From: Riemerella anatipestifer
Lineage (GTDB): Bacteria; Bacteroidota; Bacteroidia; Flavobacteriales; Weeksellaceae
Direction: 5' to 3'
Length of the DNA: 64,000 nucleotides
Assembly (NCBI RefSeq): GCF_009670965.2
Contig: NZ_CP073239.1
Coordinates: 1,178,001-1,242,000, forward strand
Shown here: piece after piece, positions 17,376-25,181 of the stretch
Numbering within the stretch: position 1 is the stretch's first letter
How the letters are laid out: every line of letters begins with the position of its first letter
Notes under the pieces: generated by a model
Told to the model about the DNA's origin: nothing
Seen by the model: only the letters and a program-made list of their open reading frames with translations
Databases searched by the model: none
Program-made: the position numbers and the translations under genes

Positions 17376-18563
17376 ATGGCAAAGGAAACGTTTAATCGTA
17401 ACAAACCGCACTTAAACATTGGTACTATTGGTCACGTAGACCACGGTAAAACTACCTTGACTGCGGCTATTTCTAAAGTATTAGCAGATAAAGGTCTTGC
17501 TGAAGTAAAAGATTTCTCTTCTATTGACTCTGCTCCAGAGGAAAAAGAAAGAGGTATTACAATCAATACAGCTCACATTGAGTATGAAACTGAAAACAGA
17601 CACTACGCTCACGTAGACTGTCCTGGTCACGCCGACTATGTTAAGAACATGGTAACTGGTGCTGCACAGATGGACGGTGCTATCTTAGTAGTAGCTGCTA
17701 CTGATGGTCCTATGCCACAGACAAGAGAGCATATCTTGTTATGTCGTCAGGTAAATGTACCTAGAATTGTAGTGTTTATGAACAAAGTAGATATGGTTGA
17801 TGATCCAGAGCTTCTTGAGCTTGTTGAGCTTGAAGTGAGAGATTTACTTTCTACTTACGAATATGATGGAGATAACTCTCCTGTAATCCAAGGTTCTGCT
17901 TTAGGTGCTCTTAACGGAGAGGCTAAGTGGGTAGCTACTGTAGATGCTTTAATGGAAGCAGTAGATACTTGGATTGAGCAGCCAGTTAGAGATCAAGATA
18001 AACCATTCTTGATGCCAATCGAAGATGTATTCTCTATTACAGGTAGAGGTACAGTAGCAACTGGTAGAATTGAGTCTGGTGTTATCAATACTGGTGACCC
18101 TGTAGATATCGTAGGTATGGGAGATGAGAAATTAACATCTACTGTAACTGGGGTTGAGATGTTTAGAAAAATCTTAGACAGAGGTGAGGCTGGTGATAAC
18201 GTAGGATTACTTTTAAGAGGTATCGAAAAAACAGATATCAAGAGAGGTATGGTTATCGCTAAACAAGGTTCTGTAACTCCGCACAAAAAATTCAAAGCAG
18301 AGGTTTATATCCTTTCTAAAGAAGAAGGTGGTCGTCACACTCCTTTCCATAACAAATATCGTCCTCAGTTCTATGTAAGAACTACAGACGTTACGGGTGA
18401 GATTTTCTTACCAGAAGGAGTAGAGATGGTAATGCCTGGTGATAACTTAACTATTACTGTAGAATTATTACAACCAATCGCTCTTAACGTAGGTCTTAGA
18501 TTTGCAATTAGAGAAGGTGGTAGAACTGTAGGTGCTGGTCAGGTAACTGAAATCTTAGACTAA
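17376..18563 (+). CDS. tuf: Translation elongation factor EF-Tu
   Basis: A 395-residue GTPase that delivers aminoacyl-tRNA to the ribosome. The G motifs are [10 protein letters not shown] (about 19-28), DCPGHADY and NKVDMVD; effector sequence [14 protein letters not shown] is intact. Domains 2 and 3 are complete. It has its own promoter and a terminator, and lies upstream of tRNA-Trp-secE-nusG. Codon use looks more biased than in flanking genes, as expected for high expression. Confidence 0.99.
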   Translation: MAKETFNRNKPHLNIGTIGHVDHGKTTLTAAISKVLADKGLAEVKDFSSIDSAPEEKERGITINTAHIEYETENRHYAHVDCPGHADYVKNMVTGAAQMDGAILVVAATDGPMPQTREHILLCRQVNVPRIVVFMNKVDMVDDPELLELVELEVRDLLSTYEYDGDNSPVIQGSALGALNGEAKWVATVDALMEAVDTWIEQPVRDQDKPFLMPIEDVFSITGRGTVATGRIESGVINTGDPVDIVGMGDEKLTSTVTGVEMFRKILDRGEAGDNVGLLLRGIEKTDIKRGMVIAKQGSVTPHKKFKAEVYILSKEEGGRHTPFHNKYRPQFYVRTTDVTGEIFLPEGVEMVMPGDNLTITVELLQPIALNVGLRFAIREGGRTVGAGQVTEILD

Positions 18564-18587
18564 TCCTAGTTCTAAAACAATAAATAA

Positions 18588-18637
18588 AAGAGCTTTCAGA
18601 TGAATGAAAGTGTTTTCTGGAAGCTCTTATTTTTTTA
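18588..18637 (+). terminator. Terminator-like hairpin after tuf
   Basis: AAGAGCTTTCAG (18588-18599) pairs with CTGGAAGCTCTT (18617-18628) with one G-T pair, then a T run to 18637. tRNA-Trp starts only 13 bases later with no good promoter between, so some readthrough is expected. Confidence 0.8.
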
Positions 18638-18650
18638 TTAAAATTAACTT

Positions 18651-18721
18651 ACGGGCATCGTCCAATGGTAGGATACCGGTCTCCAAAACCGTTGATCTGG
18701 GTTCGAATCCTAGTGCCCGTG
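18651..18721 (+). tRNA. tRNA-Trp (anticodon CCA)
   Basis: The acceptor ACGGGCA pairs with TGCCCGT; the anticodon loop CTCCAAA gives CCA. The first anticodon-stem pair is mismatched. It precedes secE by 13 bases, the usual bacterial arrangement. Confidence 0.94.
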
Positions 18722-18734
18722 CAAATTGTTTAAA

Positions 18735-18941
18735 ATGAGTTCGTTAGTAAGCTTTTTAAAAGATTCGTATATAGAGTTTAAGGATAAGGTGGAATGGCCT
18801 AAGTGGATGGATTTACAGTCTTCCACTACGGTTGTAGCTGTATCTACCTTAATATTGGCTTTATTTACTTTTGGAGTTGATACTCTTTTTAGTAGGTCAA
18901 TCAATAATCTTTTTAGTTTACTTATTAACTTATTTAATTAA
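18735..18941 (+). CDS. secE: Preprotein translocase subunit SecE
   Basis: A 68-residue single-span subunit of the SecYEG channel. The amphipathic region FLKDSYIEFKDKVEWPKWMDLQ contains the conserved EWP motif, followed by a membrane segment (about 32-50). An in-frame TTG at 18726 could add three residues, but the ATG at 18735 is preferred. It lies between tRNA-Trp and nusG (20 bases before it). Confidence 0.95.
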   Translation: MSSLVSFLKDSYIEFKDKVEWPKWMDLQSSTTVVAVSTLILALFTFGVDTLFSRSINNLFSLLINLFN

Positions 18942-18961
18942 TTTATAATTGTTTTTATCCG

Positions 18962-19504
18962 ATGAGTGAGCTTAAATGGTATGTGCTGAAAGCAGTAAGC
19001 GGACAGGAAAATAAAGTGAAAAGCTATATAGAAAATGAAATCCAAAGATTTAAGTTAGAGGATTTTGTTTCTCAGATAGTTATTCCTATGGAGAAAACAA
19101 TTCAAATGAGAAATGGAAAGAAGGTGCAGAAAGAGAAACCTTACTATCCAGGTTATTTAATGGTGGAAGCTAATCTTACGGGAGAAGTGCCTCATATTAT
19201 AAAGAATATACCAGGTGTTATCTCTTTTTTGAGTCTTACTAAAGGAGGAGATCCTGTTCCTATGAGAAAGTCTGAGGTAAATAGAATGTTAGGTAGGATG
19301 GATGAATTGTCACAGTTTGCTACAGATGTTGATATTCCTTATGTGGTGGGCGAGAGTGTTAAGGTGATTGATGGACCATTTAATGGATTCAATGGAACGA
19401 TAGAGAAAATTCACGAGGATAAAAAGAAATTAGAAGTTATGGTTCTTATTTTCGGTAGAAAAACGCCTCTTGAACTTAACTATATGCAAGTAGAGAAGAT
19501 ATAG
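18962..19504 (+). CDS. nusG: Transcription termination/antitermination factor NusG
   Basis: A 180-residue factor that binds RNA polymerase and couples it to Rho or the ribosome. The N-terminal NGN domain starts KWYVLKAVSGQENKVKSYIE; PYYPGYLMVEA and IPGVISFL are conserved. The C-terminal KOW domain begins GPFNGFNGTIEKI (about 138-150). It ends the tRNA-Trp-secE-nusG unit and is followed by a terminator. Confidence 0.98.
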   Translation: MSELKWYVLKAVSGQENKVKSYIENEIQRFKLEDFVSQIVIPMEKTIQMRNGKKVQKEKPYYPGYLMVEANLTGEVPHIIKNIPGVISFLSLTKGGDPVPMRKSEVNRMLGRMDELSQFATDVDIPYVVGESVKVIDGPFNGFNGTIEKIHEDKKKLEVMVLIFGRKTPLELNYMQVEKI

Positions 19505-19529
19505 ATTTATATATTTTTAGGTTAACAAT

Positions 19530-19558
19530 AAACCACTTCGTTGTTGCGAGGTGGTTTT
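19530..19558 (+). terminator. Terminator after nusG
   Basis: AAACCACTTCG (19530-19540) pairs with CGAGGTGGTTT (19547-19557), followed by a short T tract. It separates nusG from the ribosomal protein operon. Confidence 0.8.
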
Positions 19559-19581
19559 AGTTCTAATAAAATGTAAATTTA

Positions 19582-19613
19582 TTTGCGTGCTAAAAAAAAT
19601 ATATATAATTTTG
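19582..19613 (+). promoter_or_regulatory. Promoter of the rplK operon
   Basis: TTTG at 19582-19585 and TAATTTTG at 19606-19613 with a 20-base spacer fit the consensus well. Confidence 0.75.
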
Positions 19614-19732
19614 CACCTCGTAATCTGAGGAGAAGTGTATTCAGGTGAGAGAATTACAGTTCTAATTAACTTAGGTTATTAACAAAGAATGCTTCCACAT
19701 TTTTTATATTTTTAATTTTTTAAAAAACAAAC
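19614..19732 (+). promoter_or_regulatory. Structured leader before rplK, candidate ribosomal-protein autoregulatory element
   Basis: The approximately 110-base untranslated leader contains GAAG (19632-19635) and ATTC (19639-19642), which can pair with CTTC (19692-19695) and GAAT (19687-19690), closing a domain with a small internal bulge. In other bacteria protein L1 represses rplK-rplA by binding a leader that mimics its rRNA site. Whether this is such a site is inference; the known L1 or L10 leader models were not applied. Confidence 0.35.
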
Positions 19733-20176
19733 ATGGCAAAGAAAGTCTTTAAAATGGTTAAGCTCCAGGTGAAAGGTGGTGCTGCTAATCCTTCGCCTCC
19801 AGTAGGACCTGCTTTAGGTTCTGCAGGGGTAAATATCATGGAGTTTTGTAAGCAATTCAACGGAAGAACTCAGGATAAACCAGGACAGGTATTACCTGTA
19901 GTGATTACAGTGTATGAAGATAAATCATTTGATTTCGTAATTAAAACTCCTCCTGCAGCTGTGCAGCTTTTGGAAGCTTCTAAAGTGAAAAAAGGTTCAG
20001 GACAGCCTAACAGAGAGAAAGTAGGTAGCGTATCTTGGGAGCAAGTACAGAAGATAGCAGAAGATAAGATGTCGGATTTAAACTGCTTCACTCTTGATTC
20101 TGCAATGAGTATGGTTGCTGGTACAGCTAGATCTATGGGATTAAAGGTAACAGGAACTAAACCTACTAACGCTTAA
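19733..20176 (+). CDS. rplK: 50S ribosomal protein L11
   Basis: A 147-residue protein of the GTPase-associated centre. The start [20 protein letters not shown] and the C-terminal [10 protein letters not shown], which binds rRNA, are typical. It is the first gene of the rplKAJL operon, 11 bases before rplA. Confidence 0.99.
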   Translation: MAKKVFKMVKLQVKGGAANPSPPVGPALGSAGVNIMEFCKQFNGRTQDKPGQVLPVVITVYEDKSFDFVIKTPPAAVQLLEASKVKKGSGQPNREKVGSVSWEQVQKIAEDKMSDLNCFTLDSAMSMVAGTARSMGLKVTGTKPTNA

Positions 20177-20187
20177 AATTAAATCAA

Positions 20188-20880
20188 ATGGCAAGATTAA
20201 CTAAAAAGCAAAAAGAAGTTTCTACTAAGATAGAAAAAAATAAGTTTTACACTCTTGAAGAAGCTTCGGCTTTGGTAAAAGAGGTAAGTACTGCAAAGTT
20301 TGATGCTTCTGTAGATATCGCTGTGAGATTGGGTGTAGACCCGAGAAAAGCGAATCAGATGGTAAGAGGGGTTGTTTCTCTTCCTCACGGGACTGGTAAA
20401 GATGTTAAAGTTTTAGCTTTAGTAACTCCAGATAAGGAAGCTGAAGCTAAAGAGGCTGGTGCAGACTTTGTAGGTCTTGATGAGTATCTAGAGAAAATCA
20501 AAGGTGGTTGGACAGATGTAGATGTTATCGTTACTATGCCTGCTGTAATGGGGAAATTAGGTCCTCTAGGTAGAGTGTTAGGTCCGAGAGGTCTTATGCC
20601 AAACCCTAAATCAGGAACTGTAACTATGGAAGTAGGAAAGGCGGTTTCTGAAGTTAAGGCAGGTAAAATAGACTTTAAAGTGGATAAGTATGGTATCGTA
20701 CATGCTGCTATAGGTAAAGTATCTTTTGATGCTGAAAAAATTAAAGAAAATGCACAAGAATTGGTGCAAACTTTAATAAAACTTAAGCCTACAGCTGCTA
20801 AAGGAACTTATATGAAGAGTATTTATATCTCTCCTACAATGGGGCCTGGTATAGCAATCGATACTAAATCTGTAAACTAA
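20188..20880 (+). CDS. rplA: 50S ribosomal protein L1
   Basis: A 230-residue protein of the L1 stalk, which controls E-site tRNA exit and usually represses its own operon. The motif [18 protein letters not shown] is the family signature. The N-terminal [21 protein letters not shown] also fits. It lies between rplK and rplJ with short gaps. Confidence 0.99.
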   Translation: MARLTKKQKEVSTKIEKNKFYTLEEASALVKEVSTAKFDASVDIAVRLGVDPRKANQMVRGVVSLPHGTGKDVKVLALVTPDKEAEAKEAGADFVGLDEYLEKIKGGWTDVDVIVTMPAVMGKLGPLGRVLGPRGLMPNPKSGTVTMEVGKAVSEVKAGKIDFKVDKYGIVHAAIGKVSFDAEKIKENAQELVQTLIKLKPTAAKGTYMKSIYISPTMGPGIAIDTKSVN

Positions 20881-20893
20881 AATCTGTAAGACA

Positions 20894-21397
20894 ATGACTA
20901 AAGAAGAAAAAGTATTAGTAATACAAGAGATAAAAGAATTGCTACAAGATGCTAAGAATGTATATGTAGCAAGCCTTGAAGGAATGAATGCTTCTGCGAC
21001 TTCAGATTTTAGAAGAAGAGCCTTCAAGAATAACATTAAGTTAAAAGTAGTAAAAAATACTTTACTTAGAAAAGCAATGGAGCAAATGGAAGGAGTAGAT
21101 TACTCTGAAATGTTTGCAACATTTAAAGGTAATTCTGCTTTAATGATTTCAGAGACGGCTAATGCTCCTGCTAAGCTGATTAAAGATTTTAGAAAAAATG
21201 CAGAGTTTCCTGCACTAAAAGCAGCTTACCTAGATGAAACCTTCTATATTGGAGATGACAAACTAGGTGCTCTTGCAAGTCTTAAGTCTAAGGAAGAGAT
21301 GCTTGGAGAAATCATTGGATTACTTCAGTCTCCTATCAGAAATATTCTTTCTGCTCTTCAAAACCAAGACAAAATGAAGGAAGAAGGTGCTGAGTAA
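20894..21397 (+). CDS. rplJ: 50S ribosomal protein L10
   Basis: A 167-residue stalk-base protein that anchors L7/L12 dimers. The N-terminal rRNA-binding domain contains ASDFRRRAFKNN-like TSDFRRRAFKNN and KVVKNTLLRKAM; the C-terminal helix (about 140-167) binds L7/L12. It begins 13 bases after rplA and is followed 72 bases later by rplL. Confidence 0.98.
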   Translation: MTKEEKVLVIQEIKELLQDAKNVYVASLEGMNASATSDFRRRAFKNNIKLKVVKNTLLRKAMEQMEGVDYSEMFATFKGNSALMISETANAPAKLIKDFRKNAEFPALKAAYLDETFYIGDDKLGALASLKSKEEMLGEIIGLLQSPIRNILSALQNQDKMKEEGAE

Positions 21398-21469
21398 GCC
21401 TTTTTACCAATTAACAAAGAAACACTCAAAAAATAATATAAATCGTTTAACAACAAAAACATTAAGAAA

Positions 21470-21838
21470 ATGTCAGATTTAAAAAATTTAGCGGAAACGC
21501 TTGTGAACCTTACAGTAAAAGATGTAAATGAATTAGCTCAAATTCTTAAAGATGAGTACGGTATCGAGCCTGCTGCTGCTACAGTAGTTGCTGCTGCTGG
21601 TGGTGCTGGGGAAGCTGCTGAAGAAAAAACTGAGTTTGATGTAATATTAAAATCAGCTGGAGCTTCTAAATTAGCTATCGTTAAGTTAGTGAAAGACTTA
21701 ACAGGTGCAGGTCTTAAAGAAGCTAAAGATATCGTAGATGGTGCTCCTGCTCCAATTAAAGAAGGAGTTTCTAAAGATGAAGCTGAGGCTCTTAAGAAGC
21801 AACTAGAAGAAGCTGGTGCAGAGGTAGAGTTAAAGTAA
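21470..21838 (+). CDS. rplL: 50S ribosomal protein L7/L12
   Basis: A 122-residue stalk protein that recruits translation GTPases. It has the N-terminal dimerisation helices, an Ala/Gly-rich hinge (about 35-50) and the factor-binding domain [20 protein letters not shown] with [13 protein letters not shown]. It is the last ribosomal gene here. A palindrome and a strong terminator follow, and rpoB is not downstream. Confidence 0.99.
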   Translation: MSDLKNLAETLVNLTVKDVNELAQILKDEYGIEPAAATVVAAAGGAGEAAEEKTEFDVILKSAGASKLAIVKLVKDLTGAGLKEAKDIVDGAPAPIKEGVSKDEAEALKKQLEEAGAEVELK

Positions 21839-21857
21839 TATTATCTAATAATTAGAT

Positions 21858-21898
21858 AAAAGCTACAGTAGATTTAATATGCTGTAGCTTTTTTTTTT
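21858..21898 (+). terminator. Terminator after rplL
   Basis: AAAGCTACAG (21859-21868) pairs with CTGTAGCTTT (21882-21891), then a long T run. A second perfect palindrome, TTATCTAATAATTAGATAA (21841-21859), lies just before it. Confidence 0.88.
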
Positions 21899-21982
21899 GA
21901 TTATTTTTTAAATTATTAATTTTTAGGGCATGCTATTTGGTAGAATTTAAATAATTTTAAAATATATTAATTTAATAATAAT

Positions 21983-23385
21983 ATGAAGCAAATTTACTTT
22001 ATAAGATTTCTATTTTTATTTATAGTAGCTATTTCACCAGCTCAATATTCTTCACCTGATTCGGATGGAGATGGAATAGTTGATTTTGAAGATTTAGATG
22101 ATGATAACGATGGAATTTTGGATATAATAGAATATCCCAAAAACTTCTTAGCTAATAATACATCTACTACATGGAAGGGGTTAACCTCCACAACAGTATC
22201 TTATACGGGGTTTCCTGCTGCTCAAGCTGTAGTATCAAGTGTAAGTGATAAGCAGGTAACTTATAATATTGGTCAATCTGGAGCGGATAATAGAGTGACG
22301 TCTTCGTCTAATGTAAATATGACGATAACATTTGCATCTCCTGTGCCTGCTAGTGAGATTGTAATTATGATAAACGATGTTAATGCAAATAATGCTTCTC
22401 CTAATGCTACATACACTATTAAGGTAAATGGGACAACACCCAACTCGGCTTTTGGTAGAGTGTTGCTAGGGAGAAATCAAGGATTAGTATCCTATAATAC
22501 GGCTACAGGTGAGGTGGTGTTTTCAACAGGGGGACTACTGCGTCTGATTTATATATCAGAGGTCTAACTAAAGATCTTATGGTGAGTAATATCAATATTA
22601 CTAGTAAAGGTATTTCGGCTGTTACAACAGGAGATGTGGTGGCGTATTCTATTTTTGCTTTAGCTACTGCTTGTGATACAGATGGAGATGGTGTGCCAAA
22701 TGACTTAGATACAGACTCAGATGGAGATGGGTGTCCAGATGCTGTAGAAGGAACGGATAATGTGAATATGACTTATTTGGCTGCAGCAGATATGACAACG
22801 CCTTTTGTCGCTAAGAAATGGTCTATTATAGCTAAAGCAGATGGTACAATATCAACTTCTGGAGCAGACATTATTTCTAAAATAACAGGTGCTAATGGTG
22901 TCCCTGAAATTGTAAACACGGCAGCGAATAATACTTCTGGTATTCAAGGGGTAGCACAAGTAGATGCTAATTCGGTTGGACAAGGAGTTAGTAATAGTAA
23001 TTCTCCATACAATGCTTCTGTTAATGAAAGATGCTTTTGTACATTAGCCAATAGTTCTTCAGCTACGGAGTTAGATACTAAGGTGGGTATTAGTGCTTTG
23101 AGTAGACTTACTTCAGAATCTAGTGAAAATTGGCCAATGTCTCGTAAAGGTGGACATATAGCTTTGGAGTCTGAGTCTAAGGGGTTCACGATTACAAGAA
23201 TGACGACAAGTGAAATGTTAGCTATAAAAAATCCTGTGGTAGGTATGTTAGTTTATGATACTGTGGAAAATTGTTTGAAAGCCTATGTGGAAACAAGTAC
23301 ATCTCCAACGGTAGTAAGAGAGTGGAAGTGTATGAATAAGACGGGGTGTCCTAGTGGAACCTCCTATAATAAGAATAATTTGTAG
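21983..23385 (+). pseudogene. Secreted thrombospondin type 3 repeat protein gene, frameshifted
   Basis: Two adjacent reading frames (21983-22567 and 22579-23385) read as one protein if one base is restored. The first has a signal peptide (about 1-20) and a calcium-binding repeat, DSDGDGIVDFEDLDDDNDG. It ends soon after a run of five G (22529-22533). Beyond that run the other frame continues open with TTASDLYIRGLTKDLMVSN into the second part, which has a second repeat, DTDGDGVPNDLDTDSDGDG, and a C-terminal domain with ITRMTTSEMLAIKNPVVG. A six-G run would join both into about 467 residues. Function is unknown; a surface or adhesive protein is possible. It may be a real mutation, a phase-variable tract or a sequencing error. 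Confidence 0.8.
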
Positions 23386-23406
23386 AGATAATAAAAAATA
23401 GAAATA

Positions 23407-23973
23407 ATGAAATACATATATTCAACTATATTAGTAATATTAGGTGCGGGGACTTTTCTTAAGGCTCAGGTTAATATAGGTACAGGCTCTCTCAATACTA
23501 ATTCTAATGGAGATTCAGTGCTTCTAGAGTTTAATAATGCAGAGAAAAAAGGGATTATACTGCCTTGGGTTGTTGGGGTTTCTCATGCCAATTTAGTAGA
23601 CAATACAGCTACTCCTAATGGTACATTTGTCTTAGATAGAAGTGATAAAAAGGTAAAAGTTAAAATAAACGGATTGTGGCAAGATTTAAACTATTTGGCT
23701 AGTACCACTAATGCTATCCCAGTAAATACCTCTTTGTCATCTAATGTGGAAAAAAGTACTGCTCAAGTAGTTATGGGGGCTTCTAGTAGTACAGCTAATA
23801 GTATTTTGGTTTTAGAGAGTACCTCTAAGGCATTAGTATTACCAAAATTTAAAGATGTTCAAAAAAGTATTGCTAATCCAGCACCTGGGATGATGGCTTT
23901 TGATGATACGCCGGGTAAAGAACAGCTTTGTGTTTACAATGGTACAGAATGGAGTTTTTGGACTTGGAAATAA
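23407..23973 (+). CDS. Small secreted protein, function unknown
   Basis: A 188-residue protein with a signal peptide (about 1-20, cleaved after FLKAQ) and the VNIGTGSLNTNSNGDSVLLE start common in flavobacterial secreted proteins. Two similar segments, KKGIILPWV and KALVLPKFK, each precede a turn-rich stretch, suggesting an internal repeat. The end YNGTEWSFWTWK resembles the C-terminal part of the preceding frameshifted gene (GMLVYDT... REWKC against GMMAFDD... WSFW). It starts 21 bases after that gene and may be co-transcribed. No enzyme motif is visible. Confidence 0.72.
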   Translation: MKYIYSTILVILGAGTFLKAQVNIGTGSLNTNSNGDSVLLEFNNAEKKGIILPWVVGVSHANLVDNTATPNGTFVLDRSDKKVKVKINGLWQDLNYLASTTNAIPVNTSLSSNVEKSTAQVVMGASSSTANSILVLESTSKALVLPKFKDVQKSIANPAPGMMAFDDTPGKEQLCVYNGTEWSFWTWK

Positions 23974-23995
23974 ATAAGGAAATATTAATTGAAAT

Positions 23996-24028
23996 AAAAA
24001 GAGCTACTAAAAAAGTAGCTCTTTTTTT
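23996..24028. terminator. Bidirectional terminator
   Basis: AAAAAGAGCTACT (23996-24008) pairs with AGTAGCTCTTTTT (24014-24026). A and T runs flank both sides, so it can end the plus-strand secreted protein gene and the minus-strand esterase gene. Confidence 0.88.
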
Positions 24029-24030
24029 AG

Positions 24031-24912
24031 TTATTGTGCACAAGCAAGTCTATAAATACCGTAACATTTAGGATTTTGTGTTAGTTTAATCATGGCTCTC
24101 TTAATGTTACTATTAGAGAACTGCTGGTCTGTAGCGTGTACACCACCATCTATTACAAAGAAGTAGATGGGGTTTGTAGCGTTGGAATATTCTCTAAAAT
24201 AGAAATCTTTATCTGATGCAGTGGAGCTTCCTTTTAGATATTTTATTTCTACAGGTTGGGTGAGTCCTAGATGAGAAGCCCACTTATCAACGGTAGTTTT
24301 AATAGATTCAAAATTAGGAGAGATAATACCATACTTCCCGCTTCCACCTTGATAAGGTACAGTTTCATCTGCCGTACCGTGAATAAATATCATAGGGACT
24401 TTAGAAGCTGTAGATGGAATGTTATGTCCGCTTTCAAAACTCATAGAACGGATAACAGCAGCTTTAAATAAAGAAGTCTCCTCTATCATTTTCATTGCCA
24501 TAGCACCTCCGTTGCTGAAGCCATATACATAGACTTTATCAGCATTAAACTTACTGCCTAATTTAGTTTTAATATCGTTGTAAACAGCAGTAATGTAGTT
24601 TACGTCATCGCCAAAAAAACTTTTGGTGGCACTCCAAGAATTCCAAGCTCGTACCCCAAATACGCTAGTTCCCTCAGGACGAACGGAAATGTATTGTTGT
24701 TCATTGATTACATTTGGGTCATTCATTTGGGTTCTATCCTTATCAAAAGAGTGTAACTCAAATACGATAGGATATTCTTTAGCGGGGTTATAGTCAGACG
24801 GTGTTGTAACGTCATAGCTTCGTCCCGAAACACTATAAGTCTGAACTCCTGCTGTTAGTTGTGCTAAAGCTAGCGCAGGCATTCCTAAAAAAAATAAAAG
24901 TTGCTTTTTCAT
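24031..24912 (-). CDS. Secreted alpha/beta-hydrolase, PHB depolymerase/feruloyl esterase-like
   Basis: A 293-residue protein with a signal peptide (about 1-18). The hydrolase nucleophile motif is GFSNGGAMAMK (serine at about 150). Asp in HGTADETVPYQGG and a late His in DGGVHATDQQ probably complete the triad. The N-terminal pattern YSVSGRSYDVTTPSDYNP and VFELHSF fits the esterase family that includes polyhydroxybutyrate depolymerases and LpqC-like proteins. The true substrate is unknown. It stands alone and converges on the secreted protein gene at a shared terminator. Confidence 0.82.
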   Translation of the reverse strand: MKKQLLFFLGMPALALAQLTAGVQTYSVSGRSYDVTTPSDYNPAKEYPIVFELHSFDKDRTQMNDPNVINEQQYISVRPEGTSVFGVRAWNSWSATKSFFGDDVNYITAVYNDIKTKLGSKFNADKVYVYGFSNGGAMAMKMIEETSLFKAAVIRSMSFESGHNIPSTASKVPMIFIHGTADETVPYQGGSGKYGIISPNFESIKTTVDKWASHLGLTQPVEIKYLKGSSTASDKDFYFREYSNATNPIYFFVIDGGVHATDQQFSNSNIKRAMIKLTQNPKCYGIYRLACAQ

Positions 24913-25026
24913 AAGCTAGTTAATTTGTTACACAAATATACTAAAAATCTTCCGCCTAAGTAGAGGGTTCTTTTTTTTGTAAGAGTATCTTTGGTTTTTC
25001 TTCTTTTTTAGCTAATAATATTTTAA

Positions 25027-25102
25027 ATAAAACAAAATGAGAAAATATGTCTTGTTTTATCGGTTTTGCAAATGTAAAACAGGAAATTTTGTCTTATTTT
25101 TA
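25027..25102 (+). promoter_or_regulatory. Repeat elements upstream of clpB
   Basis: ATAAAACAA (25027-25035) and TTGTTTTAT (25052-25060) form a 9-base inverted repeat. TGTCTTGTTTTA (25048-25059) is repeated in close form as TGTCTTATTTTTA (25090-25102). This could be a heat-shock regulator site; no CIRCE element is seen. Confidence 0.3.
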
Positions 25103-25181
25103 GGTGATTTTTATGATAGAACGCTTTTTGTTAATCTCAGAATGTAAAAATAAAGTTTAAACAAAAATCACATATATCATT

